The position numbers and the translations under genes are program-made. From Rhabdophis nuchalis (Eukaryota; Chordata; Lepidosauria; Squamata; Natricidae), in assembly GCA_039707465.1 (NCBI GenBank), contig CM077647.1:170744163-170808162 (forward strand): DNA of 64,000 nt, given 5' to 3'. The notes beneath the pieces are model-generated. The model was not told the origin of the DNA. It was given only the letters and a program-made list of their open reading frames with translations, and did no database searches. Position 1 is the stretch's first letter; the number at the start of each line of letters is the position of its first letter. Of the stretch, positions 1 to 10,770 are shown in pieces.

Positions 1-547
1 GATGCTTTTCCCCAAATGCTAACTGGACTTTTCGGATTATTATTTTTTACCCCAAGATGTTTCACTTCTCACCCAAGAAGCTTCTTCAGTTCTTACTCCC
101 TGGGGCATGAGAACGGAAGGATTTTCCCTCTTTGCAATCAGCCTGTTAGGAAGACTATAAATCCTTCCGTTCTCCACCCGTGAGTTATAGAACCGAAGAA
201 GCTTCCAGGATGAGAAGTGAAACGTCTTCAGGAAAACTCAAGGAAGTCCAGTTGTCTTTTTTGTTGGTTTTGTTTTTTAAAGCACCTTTGGGATAACCAG
301 GACTCGGAGGACTGAGAAACTCCATAGACACAAGACTTGCAAAGGCCTCCATTTGAAGACACAGGTTCCATCTTGAAGGGGGAATCGGTGGAAATAATTA
401 ATTTGGCTGGCCACGGAGATGGGGCCTTGCCCCTTCTCCCCACCTCCATTTCCTCCTCTTGTAACAGCATTGCCAAAAAGGCATTAAGAGTTCTTAATCT
501 AACTTTGTGAAGCTTCTTCTCTGGTAAATTTGTACTACTAACTAGGG
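1..547. other. Non-coding flank, no gene seen
   Basis: I see no gene here. Positions about 62-90 and 190-225 are inverted copies of a GAAGAAGCTTC-containing segment. The second arm runs into a phrase (about 218-290, 'aaggaagtccagttg' then 'aaagcacctttggga') that recurs, sometimes inverted, near 4930, 7420, 14700, 32030 and 60700. It is therefore a dispersed repeat of unidentified class, possibly the end of a Penelope-like element. Confidence 0.5.
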
Positions 548-681
548 CAGGGGTCTGCAAAGTCGGCTCTTTTAAGACTGGTGGACTTCAACTCCCAGAA
601 TTCCCCAGGCAGCAATGCTGGCTGGGTTATTCTGGGAGTTGAAGTCCACCAGTCTTAAAAGAGCCGCTTTGCAGACCCCTG
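548..681. mobile_element. hAT-type palindromic MITE (134 bp)
   Basis: Terminal inverted repeats begin caggggtctgcaaa and extend almost to the centre, so the element is nearly one long palindrome. The arms contain the phrase 'gtggacttcaactccca', shared with other MITEs in this window. It is flanked by an 8-bp target duplication, AACTAGGG (540-547) and AAGTAGGG (682-689), with one mismatch. The same family recurs at 20678-20812. Non-coding; a hAT transposase would have mobilised it in trans. Confidence 0.85.
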
Positions 682-699
682 AAGTAGGGCATACAAAAC

Positions 700-1315
700 C
701 CTTGGGCAAAAATTCATATGTACCTTGCTCACTAGTAGTAATTGTGAGAGGGATCTTGGAGTCCTAGTGGACAGCCATTTAAATAGGGGCCAGCCATGTG
801 GTAAGGCCACACTTGGAATCCTGCATTCTGTTTTGGTCACCACGGTGTAAAGAAGATGTGGAGACTCTAGCAAGAGTGCAGAGAAGAGCAGCAAAGATGA
901 TTAGGGGACTGAAGACTAAAACGTATGAAGAACGGTTGCAGGAACTGGGTATGTCTAGTTTAATGAAAAGGAGGACCAGGGGAGACATGATAGCAGTTTT
1001 CCAATATCTCAGGGGTTGCCACAAAGAAGAGGGAGTCAAGCTATTCACCAAGGCATCTGAGGGTGGAACAAGAAGCAATGGGTGGAAACTAATCAAGGAG
1101 AGAAACAACTTAGAACTGAAGAGAAATTTCCTGACAGAACAATGAATCAGTGGAACAGCTTGCCTTCAGAAGTTGTGAATGCCCCAACCCTGGAAGTCTT
1201 TACGAAGATGTTGGATAGTCATTTGTGTGAAATGGTATAGAGTTTCCTGTCTAGGCAGGGGGTTGGACTAGAAGACCTCCAAGGTCCCTTCCAACTCTGC
1301 TATTGTATTGTATAT
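700..1315 (+). mobile_element. CR1-type LINE, 3' fragment
   Basis: A 5'-truncated LINE copy. An open stretch at 798-1145 encodes the end of the reverse-transcriptase ORF ([17 protein letters not shown], then a basic stretch). It ends in the family's 3' signature, 'ggggttggactagaagacc' ... 'ccttccaactctgctatt', followed by a short ATTGT-type tail. About twenty other pieces in the window share this 3' end. Inactive. Confidence 0.85.
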
Positions 1316-1700
1316 GTGGTTGGAAAGCGATGATACAGCAGCATATTGATTTAAAGCTGGAACAGTTTTTGTTGGGTATTTTACCAGATAAATATAGTAA
1401 AGAAAATGTACATTTAATTAGTCACCTAATAACTGCAACTACAATCGTATGTGCGCAAAAATCGAAAAAATGGAAAAAATTCCTTTGGAGGGAGAATTAA
1501 TTAAACAAAAATATTAAATGGTACAGAAATGAACAGATTAACGTTGGCAATTAAAGAGAAGGAATAATCAGAGTATTATAAGATATAGGGCTGCTTTTAT
1601 CACTGGATAAAAAATCAATATGGACAGACAGAAACAGAAAATTAAATACTTTGGAAAAGAATGCAGAATTAAAGGGGAGGAGCTGAATTAAAAAGCAATT
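1316..1700 (+). mobile_element. L1 ORF2 C-terminal fragment
   Basis: The + strand frame at 1303-1500 reads FLLGILPDKYSKENVHLI followed by ITATTIVCAQ. This is the conserved tail region of L1 ORF2 proteins, downstream of the reverse transcriptase. It is interrupted after about 65 residues. Similar degraded pieces lie at 59340-59550 and 61020-61330. A dead fragment. Confidence 0.65.
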
Positions 1701-1717
1701 GAAAGGTAAAGGTAAGA

Positions 1718-2740
1718 TTAAAATACCATAGTTTTCGGAGTATAAGACACACCTTTTTCCTCTAAAAAGAGGCTGAAAATCTGGGTGTGCCTTATACACT
1801 GAATACAGTATTTTTTTGCCTCCTGAAACCCCGCCCCTTCATCAAAATGGCCGTGCATACCCTTATGGAGGTTTTCAAAGAGTTCCTGGGGGCTGGGGAG
1901 GGCAGAAATGAGCCTAAAACGGGCCGGTTTTTGCTCAATTTTGCCCCCCCAGCCCCCAGGAGCACTTTGCCAGACCTTTCTATCCTTGTTTGCTGAAATT
2001 GTGTGAATGAACAAGTATGCCCCACACCCACAATACAATGCATCCCGCCAACCTGCGCGTACATGTGCGACACCCCTCAGTACATGCATGCTTGACGCCC
2101 CACTCATGGGGGGGGGGAGTTATTGCCCTCTTCAGGCTACGGAGGCTTTCCTTGAGCCTCTGGGAGGGCAAAAATGGCCTCCCCTGGGCTCCAGAGGCCT
2201 TCTGGAGGCTGGAAACACACCTGTTTTGGGCACCAGGAAGCTTCAGGGAGAGCCTTCGGAGCCCAGGGGTAAACTGTTTTCACCCTCTCGGAGGCTCTCT
2301 GGAGGTTGGAAACACACCCGTTTCTGAACTTATGGAAGTCCCGGAACTCCCGTTCTTCGCCCTCCCCAGGGTGAGAATGGCCTCCCATGGGCTCCGGAAG
2401 CCTTCCCTGAAGTCTCCTGATTCCAAAAATGGAGCATAGGGGGAGGTGTGCTACATGCCCCCTGGAGTGTCCCTGCCCCCCATCCTGGATATGCATCCCC
2501 CACATGCACAGCGGACCTGAAAATCAGCTGGCTGGCGGGAGATGCACGCGCATGCGCAGTAGAGCTGCGCTAGTCGTCGGCTCACATGCCTGCAGAGACT
2601 ATGGCATGCGTGCTATAAGTTCACCATCCCAGATCCAACACAGTACACAAAATGGTCTGTTACAACGTCTTACCTGTCAACAACTTCTTCGGCTTCAACC
2701 TCAATAATACACAAGCAAACAGTCAGTACAAACTTTGAGT
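1718..2740. mobile_element. Probable DNA-transposon relic with 'cggagtataag' end
   Basis: Begins with a terminus (ttttcggagtataagacaca, about 1732) that is also seen at 17925 and 51890. The interior is GC-rich, non-coding, and repeats the phrase 'ggcctccc...ggctcc'. At the related 17.9-kb copy the opposite end is inverted and flanked by TA, suggesting Tc1/mariner-type insertion. The right boundary here is not clear. The open frames in it (up to 140 codons, overlapping on both strands) show no domain and are probably chance. Confidence 0.4.
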
Positions 2741-2744
2741 AAAC

Positions 2745-2945
2745 CGCTCCAAGCTCGATTGCAGAAAATATGACTTCAGCAACAGAGTGGTCAATGCCTG
2801 GAATTCTCTACCTGACTCCATTGTTACATCCTCAAGCCCTCATAACTTCAACCTTAAACTGTCTACCGTGGACCTCAGCGCGTTCCTAAGAGGTCCGTAA
2901 AGGAGGCGTGCATAAACGCACCAGTGTGCCTTCCATCCCTGTTCT
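2745..2945 (+). mobile_element. LINE 3' fragment (second family)
   Basis: Translates as RKYDF-NRVVNAWNSLPD followed by a tail close to FNLKLSTVDLSAFLRG, the C-terminal end of a non-LTR retrotransposon ORF. A better copy is at 37935-38235. The motif resembles the '..NAWN.LP..' tail of Jockey-group LINEs; the exact clade (CR1, L2 or Rex1) cannot be fixed by eye. Confidence 0.6.
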
Positions 2946-2949
2946 ACTG

Positions 2950-3330
2950 TCTCCATTTAAAGGTGAAGGTTCCCCTCGCACATATGTGCTAGTTGTTCCC
3001 AACTCTAGGGGGTGGTATTCATCTCTGTTTCAAAGCTGAAGAGCCAGCGCTTCCCGAAGATGTCTCCGTGGTCATGTGGCTGACATGACTAAATGCCGAA
3101 GGCGCATGGAACGCTGTTCCCTTCCCCCCAAAGGTGGTTCCTATTTTTCTACTTGCATTTTTTTACATGCTTTCAAACTGCTGTGTTGCCAGAAGTTGGG
3201 ACAAGTAACGGGAGCTCATCCCGTTACGCGGCACTCGGGATTCGAACCACCAAACTGCCGACCTTTCTGATCAACAAGCTCAGCGTCTTCAGCCACCGCT
3301 TCCCTATCCCATGGATAAAGCTTGCTAATG
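2950..3330 (-). mobile_element. Sauria-type tRNA-derived SINE
   Basis: Read on the minus strand, it opens with a tRNA-like head whose B-box resembles ggttcgaatcccgagtg. The body carries 'gtgggaaggtaacagcgtt'-like and 'gcatttagtcatg' phrases. It ends in a BovB-like tail ('cacatatgtgcgaggggaa' and 'cctt'). This order is the hallmark of Sauria SINEs, which use BovB machinery. It looks nearly full length. Pol III boxes are inferred from similarity, not tested. Confidence 0.8.
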
Positions 3331-4336
3331 AATCCTTCAGGGCAGTAAACCGACTTGAAAAAAATATTCTTGTTTACTTGCAATCCAATTCCCCTTGGTT
3401 TTAATTAACTTTCCTCAATGGGATCTCCTTTGGACCTCAAACTAACCTTTTGCCCCCCCCCATCAGAACATCAAATCCTTAAATCTCTAGCAGAGGCCAA
3501 TTATTTCTTCCCCCCCCCCCCGTCCCGCCCCGAAATCTGAGTGGGCTTGGAACAACAACAAACATCTCTCTGCTATCTAATCTATTTTCTATCCAAATTG
3601 CAGAAAGTTGATTAAACAAGAGTTCGCGCCTTTCATCATTCCCCCAGTTAAATTAAAAGTTAAACTTCGAAAGGCCCTCGTGTAAATCCCAGAGTGCGTG
3701 TGTGTACAATTTTTATTTTGCAGCTCGAAGTTGTTGCGGTGGTGTTTTGTTTTATTTTGCTTTTGCCCCCCCCCCCCCGAAAGGAACAAATTGCAAATTT
3801 GCTCTTGTTAACTATCTTCTTCTTGTTTTTCCTCTTTTTAGTCTGGGGAGGGAAGCTGGAATTTGTCACCCGTAAGAGCAGCGAAGGGTGGGCGGGTGGT
3901 AGGGAGAATGTTAAAAAAAAAAAAACCTTTAAAAAAAAAAGGGAGGGGGAGAAAAAAGATCTAACTTAACACAAGAGAAACTATCTTGCACTTGGTGAGT
4001 TACTTAGCAACAGCACAAATAGCCGGAGAAGCCAGAGAAAAGAAGCAGTGTGTGGCAAAAATAGGGGAGTGAGAGAGTGTGACAGAATGCATACGGGACA
4101 GATCATCTTCTCTGGCTTTTTGGGGAAAGGGAGCTTTGGACCAGTGATGTGGAAAAAACCCCTCCCCCACACAAAAAACTCCCCCTAGAATACGTGCAGG
4201 ATTGTCTGTGCAACGGAGGAATTTATGAGGGTTTGTAAAAAGCATCCTTTTAGAATGCCCTGGGAAGAACGCCCTTGCAATATTTGCATCCAGTTTGAGT
4301 TGCCATTATATATTTTTTTTAAAAAAGAAAAAAGAA
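3331..4336. other. Intergenic stretch, no gene seen
   Basis: AT-rich DNA with several C homopolymers (about 3510-3522 and 3767-3778) and A homopolymers (3912-3925, 3931-3940). The short open frames here have no recognisable domain. Confidence 0.5.
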
Positions 4337-5295
4337 ATCGAGACTTTAGAAAAAGTGCCGAGAAGCTCAACAAAGATGATTAGGAGACTGGAGGCTAAAA
4401 CGTACCGGTTGCAGGAATTGGGCATGGCTAGTTTAATGAATGAGAAGGAAGGACTCCCTGGAGAAGAGCCTCATGCTGGGAAAGATGGAGGGCAAAAGAA
4501 GAAGGGGACAACAGAGAAGGAGGTGGCTGCATGGAGTCACCGAAGCAGTCGGCATGAGGTTAAATGGACTCCAGAGGATGGTTGAAGACAGGAAGGCCTG
4601 GAGGAACGCTGTCCATGAGATTGCGATGGGTCGGACACAACTGCAACTGAAAACAACGAAGTTCAATGAAAAGATAAGACTAGGGGTGACATGATAGCAG
4701 CGTTCCGATATCTGAGAGGTTGCCACAAAGAAGGGAGAGTCAAGCTATTCTCCAAAGCACCTGAAGGCCCGACAAGAAGCAATGGGTGGAAACTAAAGAT
4801 GGAGAGAAGCAACCTAGAACTAAGGAGAAATTTCCTGACAGCGAGGAGAACAATTCATCAGTGGAACAGCTTGCCTGCAGAAGTTGTGGGGGCTCCATCC
4901 ATGGAGTCTGAAGAGATTCTCAGTCAAGAGAAACAAGAAAGTCCAGTTGCCTCCTGAAAAAGCACCTTCGGGACATCCATCAATGGAGATTTTAAAGAAG
5001 AGGTTGGACAGCCGTTTGTCTGAAATATTACAGAGTTTCCTACTTCAGTAGGCGGTTGGAGTAGAACCCCTAACCCTGGTCTGTGAATCAGCACCGGTCT
5101 TCAGCGTGCCAAAAAACGGACCATGCAAACAAGGGAAGCCCCATTCGCGGGATGCAGGCAGCATGTGAAACCACGCCACCTCCCCTCCGGTCCATGGAAA
5201 AAACACTCTCCAAGGAATCGGACCCAATTCCCAAATGGTTGTTGGCTGCTGGATTAGAAGATATCCAAGGTCCCTTCTAACTCTGTTATTCTGCT
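4337..5295 (+). mobile_element. CR1-type LINE 3' fragment, interrupted
   Basis: CR1 sequence starts about 4337 ('gagactttagaaaaagtgc') and resumes after a BovB insertion at 4671 ('gataagactaggggtgaca'). It is disturbed again near 4900-4980 by the dispersed GAAGAAGCTTC-associated repeat. It ends with 'ccaaggtcccttctaactct' near 5285. The CT microsatellite that follows begins directly at the LINE's 3' end. Confidence 0.75.
4441..4659 (+). mobile_element. BovB (RTE) LINE, 3' ORF fragment
   Basis: Encodes MRRKDSLEKSLMLGKMEGKR followed by an RRRW-type basic stretch, a VTEAVGMRL region and DRKAWRNAVHEIAMGRTQL. This is the characteristic C-terminus of BovB ORF2. It sits inside a CR1 copy and is flanked by an 11-bp near-perfect duplication, agtttaatgaa (4430-4440) and agttcaatgaa (4660-4670), which marks it as a separate, later insertion. 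Confidence 0.85.
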
Positions 5296-5296
5296 A

Positions 5297-5303
5297 AAAG
5301 GTC

Positions 5304-5373
<70 letters not shown>

Positions 5374-6095
5374 CCTCCCTCCCTCCCTCCCTCCCTCCCT
5401 CCCCCTCAGCTGGGCAATTACTCTCCTTCTCTCTCCATCTCTTTCTTTCTCCTTCCCTTTTCTCTCTCTCTCTTTCTGTCCCTGCCTTTCTCCCCCTCCC
5501 TGCCTCTTCTCCTCTCCTCTTTCTCTGTCTCTCCCACTCTTTCTTTTCTCTCTCATCTCTATCTCTCTCCTCTCCACTCTTTTCCCTTTTTCTCTCTATG
5601 TCTTTCTCTTTCTCTTCTCCCTCCATCTTCTCCTCTCCTTTCCTCTCTCTTTCTTTTATCTCTATCTCTCTTTTTCTCTCTCCTCTCCTCTCTTTTCCCC
5701 TTTTCTCTCTGTCACTGTCTCTCTCTGTCTTTCTCTTTCTCTTCTCCCTCCCTCCTCTCCTTTCCTCTCTCTCTCTCTGTCCCTGTCTCTCTCCCCTCCC
5801 TCTTCTCCTCTCCTCTCCTTTCCTCTCTCTTTTTCTTTTCTCTCTCATCTCTATCTCTCTTTCTCTCTCCTCTCCTCTCTTTTCCCTTTTTCTCTCTATG
5901 TCATAGTCTCTCTCTGTCTTTCTCTTTTCCTCTCATTTCCTCTCTCTCTGTCTCTGTCTCTCTCCTCTCCTGTCATCTCATCTCTTCTATTTTCTTCTCT
6001 CTTTTTCTCTCTATGTCACTATCTCTCCCTGTCTTTCTCTCTTTCTCGTCTCCCTCTCTCGTCTCCCTCTCTCGTCTTCTCTCTCTCCCTCTCTG
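5297..6095. repeat. Polypyrimidine (CT)n / (CCCT)n tract, ~800 bp
   Basis: Begins as pure CT repeats, passes through a CCCT block (about 5369-5403), then becomes an imperfect CT-rich tract with TTTCT and TGTC interruptions. The + strand is almost wholly pyrimidine. It creates spurious Arg/Glu- and Ser/Phe-rich open frames on both strands. Confidence 0.95.
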
Positions 6096-6469
6096 GCTTG
6101 AAAAGGCTAGGAGCACTGGTGTTTACTTGGGAAAAGTGTACTTTGGCTTGCTAAGATAAGTAGACCGCATTCAGAGTGTCAACAAAATATGGGTGTAAGT
6201 AAGTGTGTTACAACATTAAGTGAACTGCCTATCTACAGCTGTAAATTGCCAATCACCAGTCTTGTTGGCCAATATTTTTCAAATCTGCAATCCATCAAAC
6301 TATGTCTTGTTTACGATTTAGCAGCCATCAAGAGGAAGGCTGAAGTGGGGTTTGGAGAGGAGATATTAGGATATTGCATGATCTGGTAATCTTAGTTTGG
6401 TTCTAATCCCGAGTTCCTTAATTTTGAAGGAATGAAAGGAAACCCAGCTGCGGAAAACGGTGGGGTTAA

Positions 6470-6965
6470 TTTTAATTTTTAATTTAATTTTATTAGACTT
6501 GTATCCCATACCTATCTTCCCGAAGGGACCCAGGGCGGCGCACAGGCAATTAAAATAAATATAAACATATATAAATACATAAAAACGTCATAAATACTGC
6601 TATCATAAAAACTAATTAAATTTAGAAAGCCCGTGCTAAAATTCAATAAAATCCCACTAATTAAAACCTTTTGCTAATTTAAAACGCAGTCTGATTAGAT
6701 GATCTCAGGGGCCTCGGCAAAGCCGGCTTGATGGAAAAAGTGCGTCTTCAGGCGCTGACGGAAGAGGCGGAGGTCCGTGATGGTCCGAAGTTTGGGGGGG
6801 AAGGTCGTTCCAGAGGGCTGGGCCCACCACAGAGAAGGCTCTTCCCCTGGGAGTCGCCAACCGGCATTGCCCGGCCGACGGCACCCGGAGAAGACCCTCT
6901 CTATGGGAGCGAATCGGTCGAAGGGACGTGTGAGGTAGGAGACGGTCTTGCATATAGGATTAGGT
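6470..6965 (-). mobile_element. L2-type LINE, 3' end fragment
   Basis: Minus-strand translation gives SHREGLLRVPSAGQCRLATP and RGRAFSVVGPALWNDLPPQ, the C-terminal tail also found in the long copy at 40.3-42.9 kb. The 3' UTR contains the 'cgccctgggtcc' phrase and a short AT-rich tail near 6475. 5'-truncated and dead. Confidence 0.8.
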
Positions 6966-7499
6966 TAGGATTAGCTCTCCCTAAATCCAATCACACAGTG
7001 GCTGTCTTTGATCCCTTTCGGAATGACAGCGTTCTGTTTTGACTTAATGCAGTTTGGCTCACTTGCTAGAGCCACCTTGAAGTTTTGATTGCCTGACCCG
7101 GATCTATTAGCAGGTATGTGTGATTTGGCAGATGGATCCTAACAGAAGAAACGCTTCAGAAAGGCTGAGCGGGGGAGGGGGGGAGGAATTTTGCACCTGG
7201 AATCAGGAACCCTGAAAAGGGCTGGACTGCCAATCCATTGGATGACCTTAGACTCAAAGCTGTTTCTCCTTTCCCAGTTCTCTACTCCATGTGCATATCG
7301 GTCCCTGCAGTTCTAGTCATTTAATGAAAAAGTTACCCATCCGTTCTCTGACCCCATGGTTGTTTTTTCCAAACTGGATTTTCTAGATTTGGATTGCTTG
7401 TTTGAAAACTGAAGAAGCTTCTTGGATGGGAGGCAAAACAAAAAACAAACTAAGGAAGTCCATTTGCCTCTTGAAAAAAACACCACTTTGGATCTGGAC
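6966..7499. other. Intergenic stretch, no gene seen
   Basis: No domain-bearing frame. About 7405-7495 is another copy of the dispersed GAAGAAGCTTC-associated repeat described for the left flank of the window. Confidence 0.5.
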
Positions 7500-7998
7500 C
7501 AGTGGTGGGTTTCAATTTTTTTTACCACCTCTTCTGTAGGTGCGGCCTGCTTTGTGGGAGTGGCTTGCCAGCCATGTGACCGAGTGGGAGTGGCTTGCCA
7601 GCCATGTGACCGGGTGGGAGTGGCTTGGCAGTCGTGTGGCTGGGTGGGTGTGGCCAACTTGTAAAATGTGGTGAAACTCACTTAACAACGCTCTTGCTTA
7701 GCAACCAAAATGTTGGCTCAGAAACTCTGGCATTTGAAGCACGCAAGTCTTTAAAGCTGTCAAGTTACAAGACCTTTTCACCCCTAACCCTTTAGGGAAA
7801 AATAAAAACCCAGGGGTATTCAAACTTGACAGCTTTGAGACTTGTGGACTTCAACTCCCAGAATTCCTCCTCTCGCTCTTCCTCTTGATGATGTGCAAAC
7901 GGGCCGGGGGAGGGAGCTGGAACCGGTTCTAAACGGCACTGTGGATTTGTGGAACCTCTTCTATAGAAGAGCTTAGAACTGACAGGGACCCACCCCTG
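7500..7998. mobile_element. hAT-type MITE (499 bp)
   Basis: Starts cagtggtgggtttca and ends gacccacccctg. It is flanked by ATCTGGAC (7492-7499) and ATCTGGAT (7999-8006), an 8-bp target duplication with one mismatch. Inside is an imperfect tandem repeat of about 30 bp (three 'gggagtggcttgccagcc' units, 7555-7635). A related family copy is at 27123-27517. Confidence 0.8.
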
Positions 7999-8264
7999 AT
8001 CTGGATGTCTCCAAAGTCATCCCTTACCTGAGACTTTCCCCCCCAAAAGTCCACGTCTCCAATACGAAAGATCTCCCTCCAACACGTAGGAGGGTGTCAC
8101 AAAATTTACACAGCCAGGAGGAGGGAGTCACAAATCTTACACACACAGGTGCGTGTTAGTCGGGCTTCCGACTGAGCCTTAAATGCCCCACGAAGGCAAT
8201 TGTTGGTAGCCTACATGAATATCAGGGTGTTTCTTGTTGCAGGAAGTTGAAGAAGAATAATAAT

Positions 8265-8560
8265 AATGACTGAGTTTCATGTTTAATGAATAAAGTATAA
8301 TAAGGATGATGATGATGTGTAACAGTGATACCCATTGTTATCAGGGCACTTGGCGCCATGTCCAAGAATTTTATAAGATACATCAAGAAATTGCAGCTTC
8401 CTGCAATAACACCAGTGGAACTGCAAAAAACTGCACTGCTCAGAACATCGTATATTTTAAGAAGGTACTTGGTTGATTCCTAGGATGCTGGCAGCAAACT
8501 GTATCCAGTCAATGGTATTTGTGATGCATTTTTTAATGTTCAGATGACTGAGTTTCAATA
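8265..8560 (+). mobile_element. R4/Dong-type LINE, 3' fragment (copy 1)
   Basis: A + strand frame encodes LQKTALLRTSYILRRYL, the C-terminal end of R4/Dong-like LINE proteins. It is followed by a 3' UTR ('tggtatttgtgatgca') shared with 10680-10740. It is bordered by TAA-rich DNA on the left and a GAT-rich stretch (8568-8583) on the right. Confidence 0.65.
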
Positions 8561-8562
8561 AT

Positions 8563-9555
8563 GATGATGATGAGGATGATGATGTGGAAGAAGAAAGACA
8601 CAGCTTGAATGATTACATCCAGAAAAGTGAAGAACCAATGATTAAGGAAGTAAATAAAGGAGGCCTTTTAAAGACAACTAAGTCAAAAGCTGAATATAAA
8701 AAAGAAGTAATTGAGAAGCGAGCTGAAGATTGGAAAAGCAAAGCTATGCATGGCCAATACTTGAAAAGTATTGAAGGTAAAACTGACCAAAAACTAACTT
8801 GGAACTGGTTAAGATCGGGAGTACTGAAAAAAGAAACAGAAGGCTTTATTTTGGCAGCTCAAGAACAAGCCTTAGCCACAAACTGCATGAAGGTAAAAAT
8901 TCAACATGTTACCACCAACAGCAAATGTCGCCTCTGTAATGAGAAAGATGAGACAGTCGACCACCTGATCAGTGGGTGCAGCAAAATTTCACAAACTGAT
9001 GACTACCTACAACTCCATGACCATGTTACTAACATCATTCACTGGAAATTGTGCCAGAAGTTTGGATCTGAATACAGCAAAAACCACTGGGAACACCGGG
9101 TTGAGAAAGTTTTAGAGAATGAGAAAGTCAAGATCTTGTGGGACTTCAGAATTCAGACTGACAGGCACTTAGCCTACAACACACCTGACATAACAATAGT
9201 TGAAAAGAAAAAAGTATGGTTCGTTGCAATACCTGGTGATGCACAAATTGAAAATAAGCAGCAAGAAAAAAATCACAAAATACCGGGACTTGCAAATTGA
9301 AGTTGAGCGACTGTGGAAAAAGAAATCGTGTGTTGTCCCGATTGTAATTGGAGCCCTTTGAGCTACCTCATTATGAAGAAATTCTAAATTTACCGGACTT
9401 CAACATTCTGACTCTACAAAAAAACACCCTACTTGGAACAATTTATATCCTCTGACGTTACCTTAACAGTTCCTAGGTCCTTGGTTAGGACTCGAGCTGT
9501 TGAGCTACTAACCAGCCCCAAAGGCTGTGAATCTCATCAAAGATTAACCACAGAA
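8563..9555 (+). pseudogene. R4/Dong-type LINE ORF, C-terminal part (copy 2)
   Basis: The 238-codon frame at 8584-9300 holds the zinc knuckle CRLCNEKDETVDHLISGC (C-x2-C-x7-H-x4-C, residues about 116-133) that precedes the restriction-like endonuclease in R2/R4-clade LINEs. After it comes a conserved region with NTPDITIVEKKK and VAIPGD, which I read as the PD-(D/E)xK nuclease core. The reverse transcriptase is missing (5' truncation). The frame then shifts: the next conserved segment (KYRDLQIEVEQLW in the sister copy) lies in another frame. The element ends near 9550 ('gtgaatctcatcaaagatta') in a TAA array. Not functional. Confidence 0.75.
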
Positions 9556-9556
9556 T

Positions 9557-9584
9557 AATAATAATAATAATAATCTGTGGTTAA
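9557..9584. repeat. (TAA)n array
   Basis: About nine TAA units at the 3' end of R4/Dong copy 2 and adjacent to an inverted copy. Confidence 0.9.
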
Positions 9585-10030
9585 TCTTTGGTGAGATTCA
9601 CAGCCTTTGGGGCTGGTTGTTTATTATTATTTACTGGTGCTAATGGTTGATGCGGTTTGCTTCCAGCATCCTAAGTATCAACCAAGTATCTTCTTAGAAT
9701 GTAAGATGTTCCAAGTAGTGCAGTTTTTTGCAGTTCCGCTGGTGTTATTACAGAAAGCAATATTATTATTATTGTTGTTGTTGTTGTTGTTATCGTTATC
9801 ATTATTATTATTATTGTTGTTGTTGTTATTATTATTATTATGTTAATCTTTGGTGAGATTCACAGCCTTTGGGGCTGGTTGGTAGCTCAACAGCTCGAGT
9901 CCTAACCAAGGACCTAGGAACTGTTAAGGTAACATCGGAGGATATAAGCTGTTCCAAGCAGGGTGGCCCTTTGTAGAGTCAGAATGCTCAAGTCCGGCAA
10001 ACCTAGAACCTTCACATAGCGAGGCACTCC
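9578..10030 (-). mobile_element. Inverted R4/Dong-type LINE pieces
   Basis: Two minus-strand 3' pieces. One at about 9585-9760 and one at 9842-10010 each start with the reverse of the family's 3' end ('ggtgagattcacagccttt'). An ATT/GTT array (9760-9841) separates them. Their ends again abut TAA/ATT microsatellites. Confidence 0.65.
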
Positions 10031-10052
10031 CCTAGGTATTGCTATTATTAGG

Positions 10053-10055
10053 TGA

Positions 10056-10154
<99 letters not shown>
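10053..10154. repeat. (ATT)n array, ~33 units
   Basis: An almost pure ATT microsatellite of about 100 bp. It directly precedes the 5' truncation point of R4/Dong copy 4 and produces poly-Ile and poly-Asn open frames that are not genes. Confidence 0.95.
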
Positions 10155-10520
10155 CCAGACTGACACGCACTTGGCCTATAACACACTTGATGTAACAATA
10201 GTTGAAAGAATTGAAGATAAACAGCAAGAAAGAAATCACAAAATACCGGGACCTGCAAATTGAAGTTGAGCAACTGTGGAAAAAGAAATTGTGTGTTGTC
10301 CCGATTGTAACTGGAGCCCTTGGAGCTATATCTAAAGGGCTACTTTGCTATTTAGAAATTCTAAATTTACTGGACTTGAACATTCTGACTCTACAAAAAA
10401 CCACTCTACTTGTATATATCCTCCGACGTTACCTTAACAGTTCCTAGTTAGGACTCGAGCTGTTGAGCTACTAACCAGCCCCAAAGGCTGTGAATCTCAC
10501 CAAAGATTACATTATAATAA
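10155..10520 (+). mobile_element. R4/Dong-type LINE, 3' fragment (copy 4)
   Basis: Encodes QTDTHLAYNTLDVTIVE and, in a second frame, KYRDLQIEVEQLWKKKLCVV with VPIVTGALGAIS and LQKTTLL...YILRRYL. It carries the same frameshift at the same place (before 'ataccggg') as copy 2. It ends 'caccaaagattac' in a TAA array. Confidence 0.75.
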
Positions 10521-10554
10521 TAATAATAATAAACAAGGGAACAAATACATAACA

Positions 10555-10770
10555 AGAACACATAAAGAAATTGCAGCTTTCTGCAATAACACCAGCAGAA
10601 CTGCAAATAACTGTGCTACTCGGAACATCGTACATTTTAAGAAGGTACTTGGTTGATACCTAGGACACTGGCAGCAATATGTATTAACCATCAGTACCGG
10701 TCAATGGTATTTGTGATGCAGTTTTTAATGTTCAGTTGACGGAGTTTAATGTTTAATAACAATAATAATA
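10555..10770 (+). mobile_element. R4/Dong-type LINE, 3' fragment (copy 5)
   Basis: Repeats the 'gaaattgcagctttctgcaa' to 'tggtatttgtgatgcag' segment of copy 1 and ends in an AATAATAATA run (about 10756-10770). Confidence 0.65.

Noticed and set aside
8584..9300. 238-codon frame as a host gene with a zinc finger
   Set aside because: The CCHC knuckle plus VAIPGD region and nearby repeated copies show that it is the end of an R4/Dong-type LINE.
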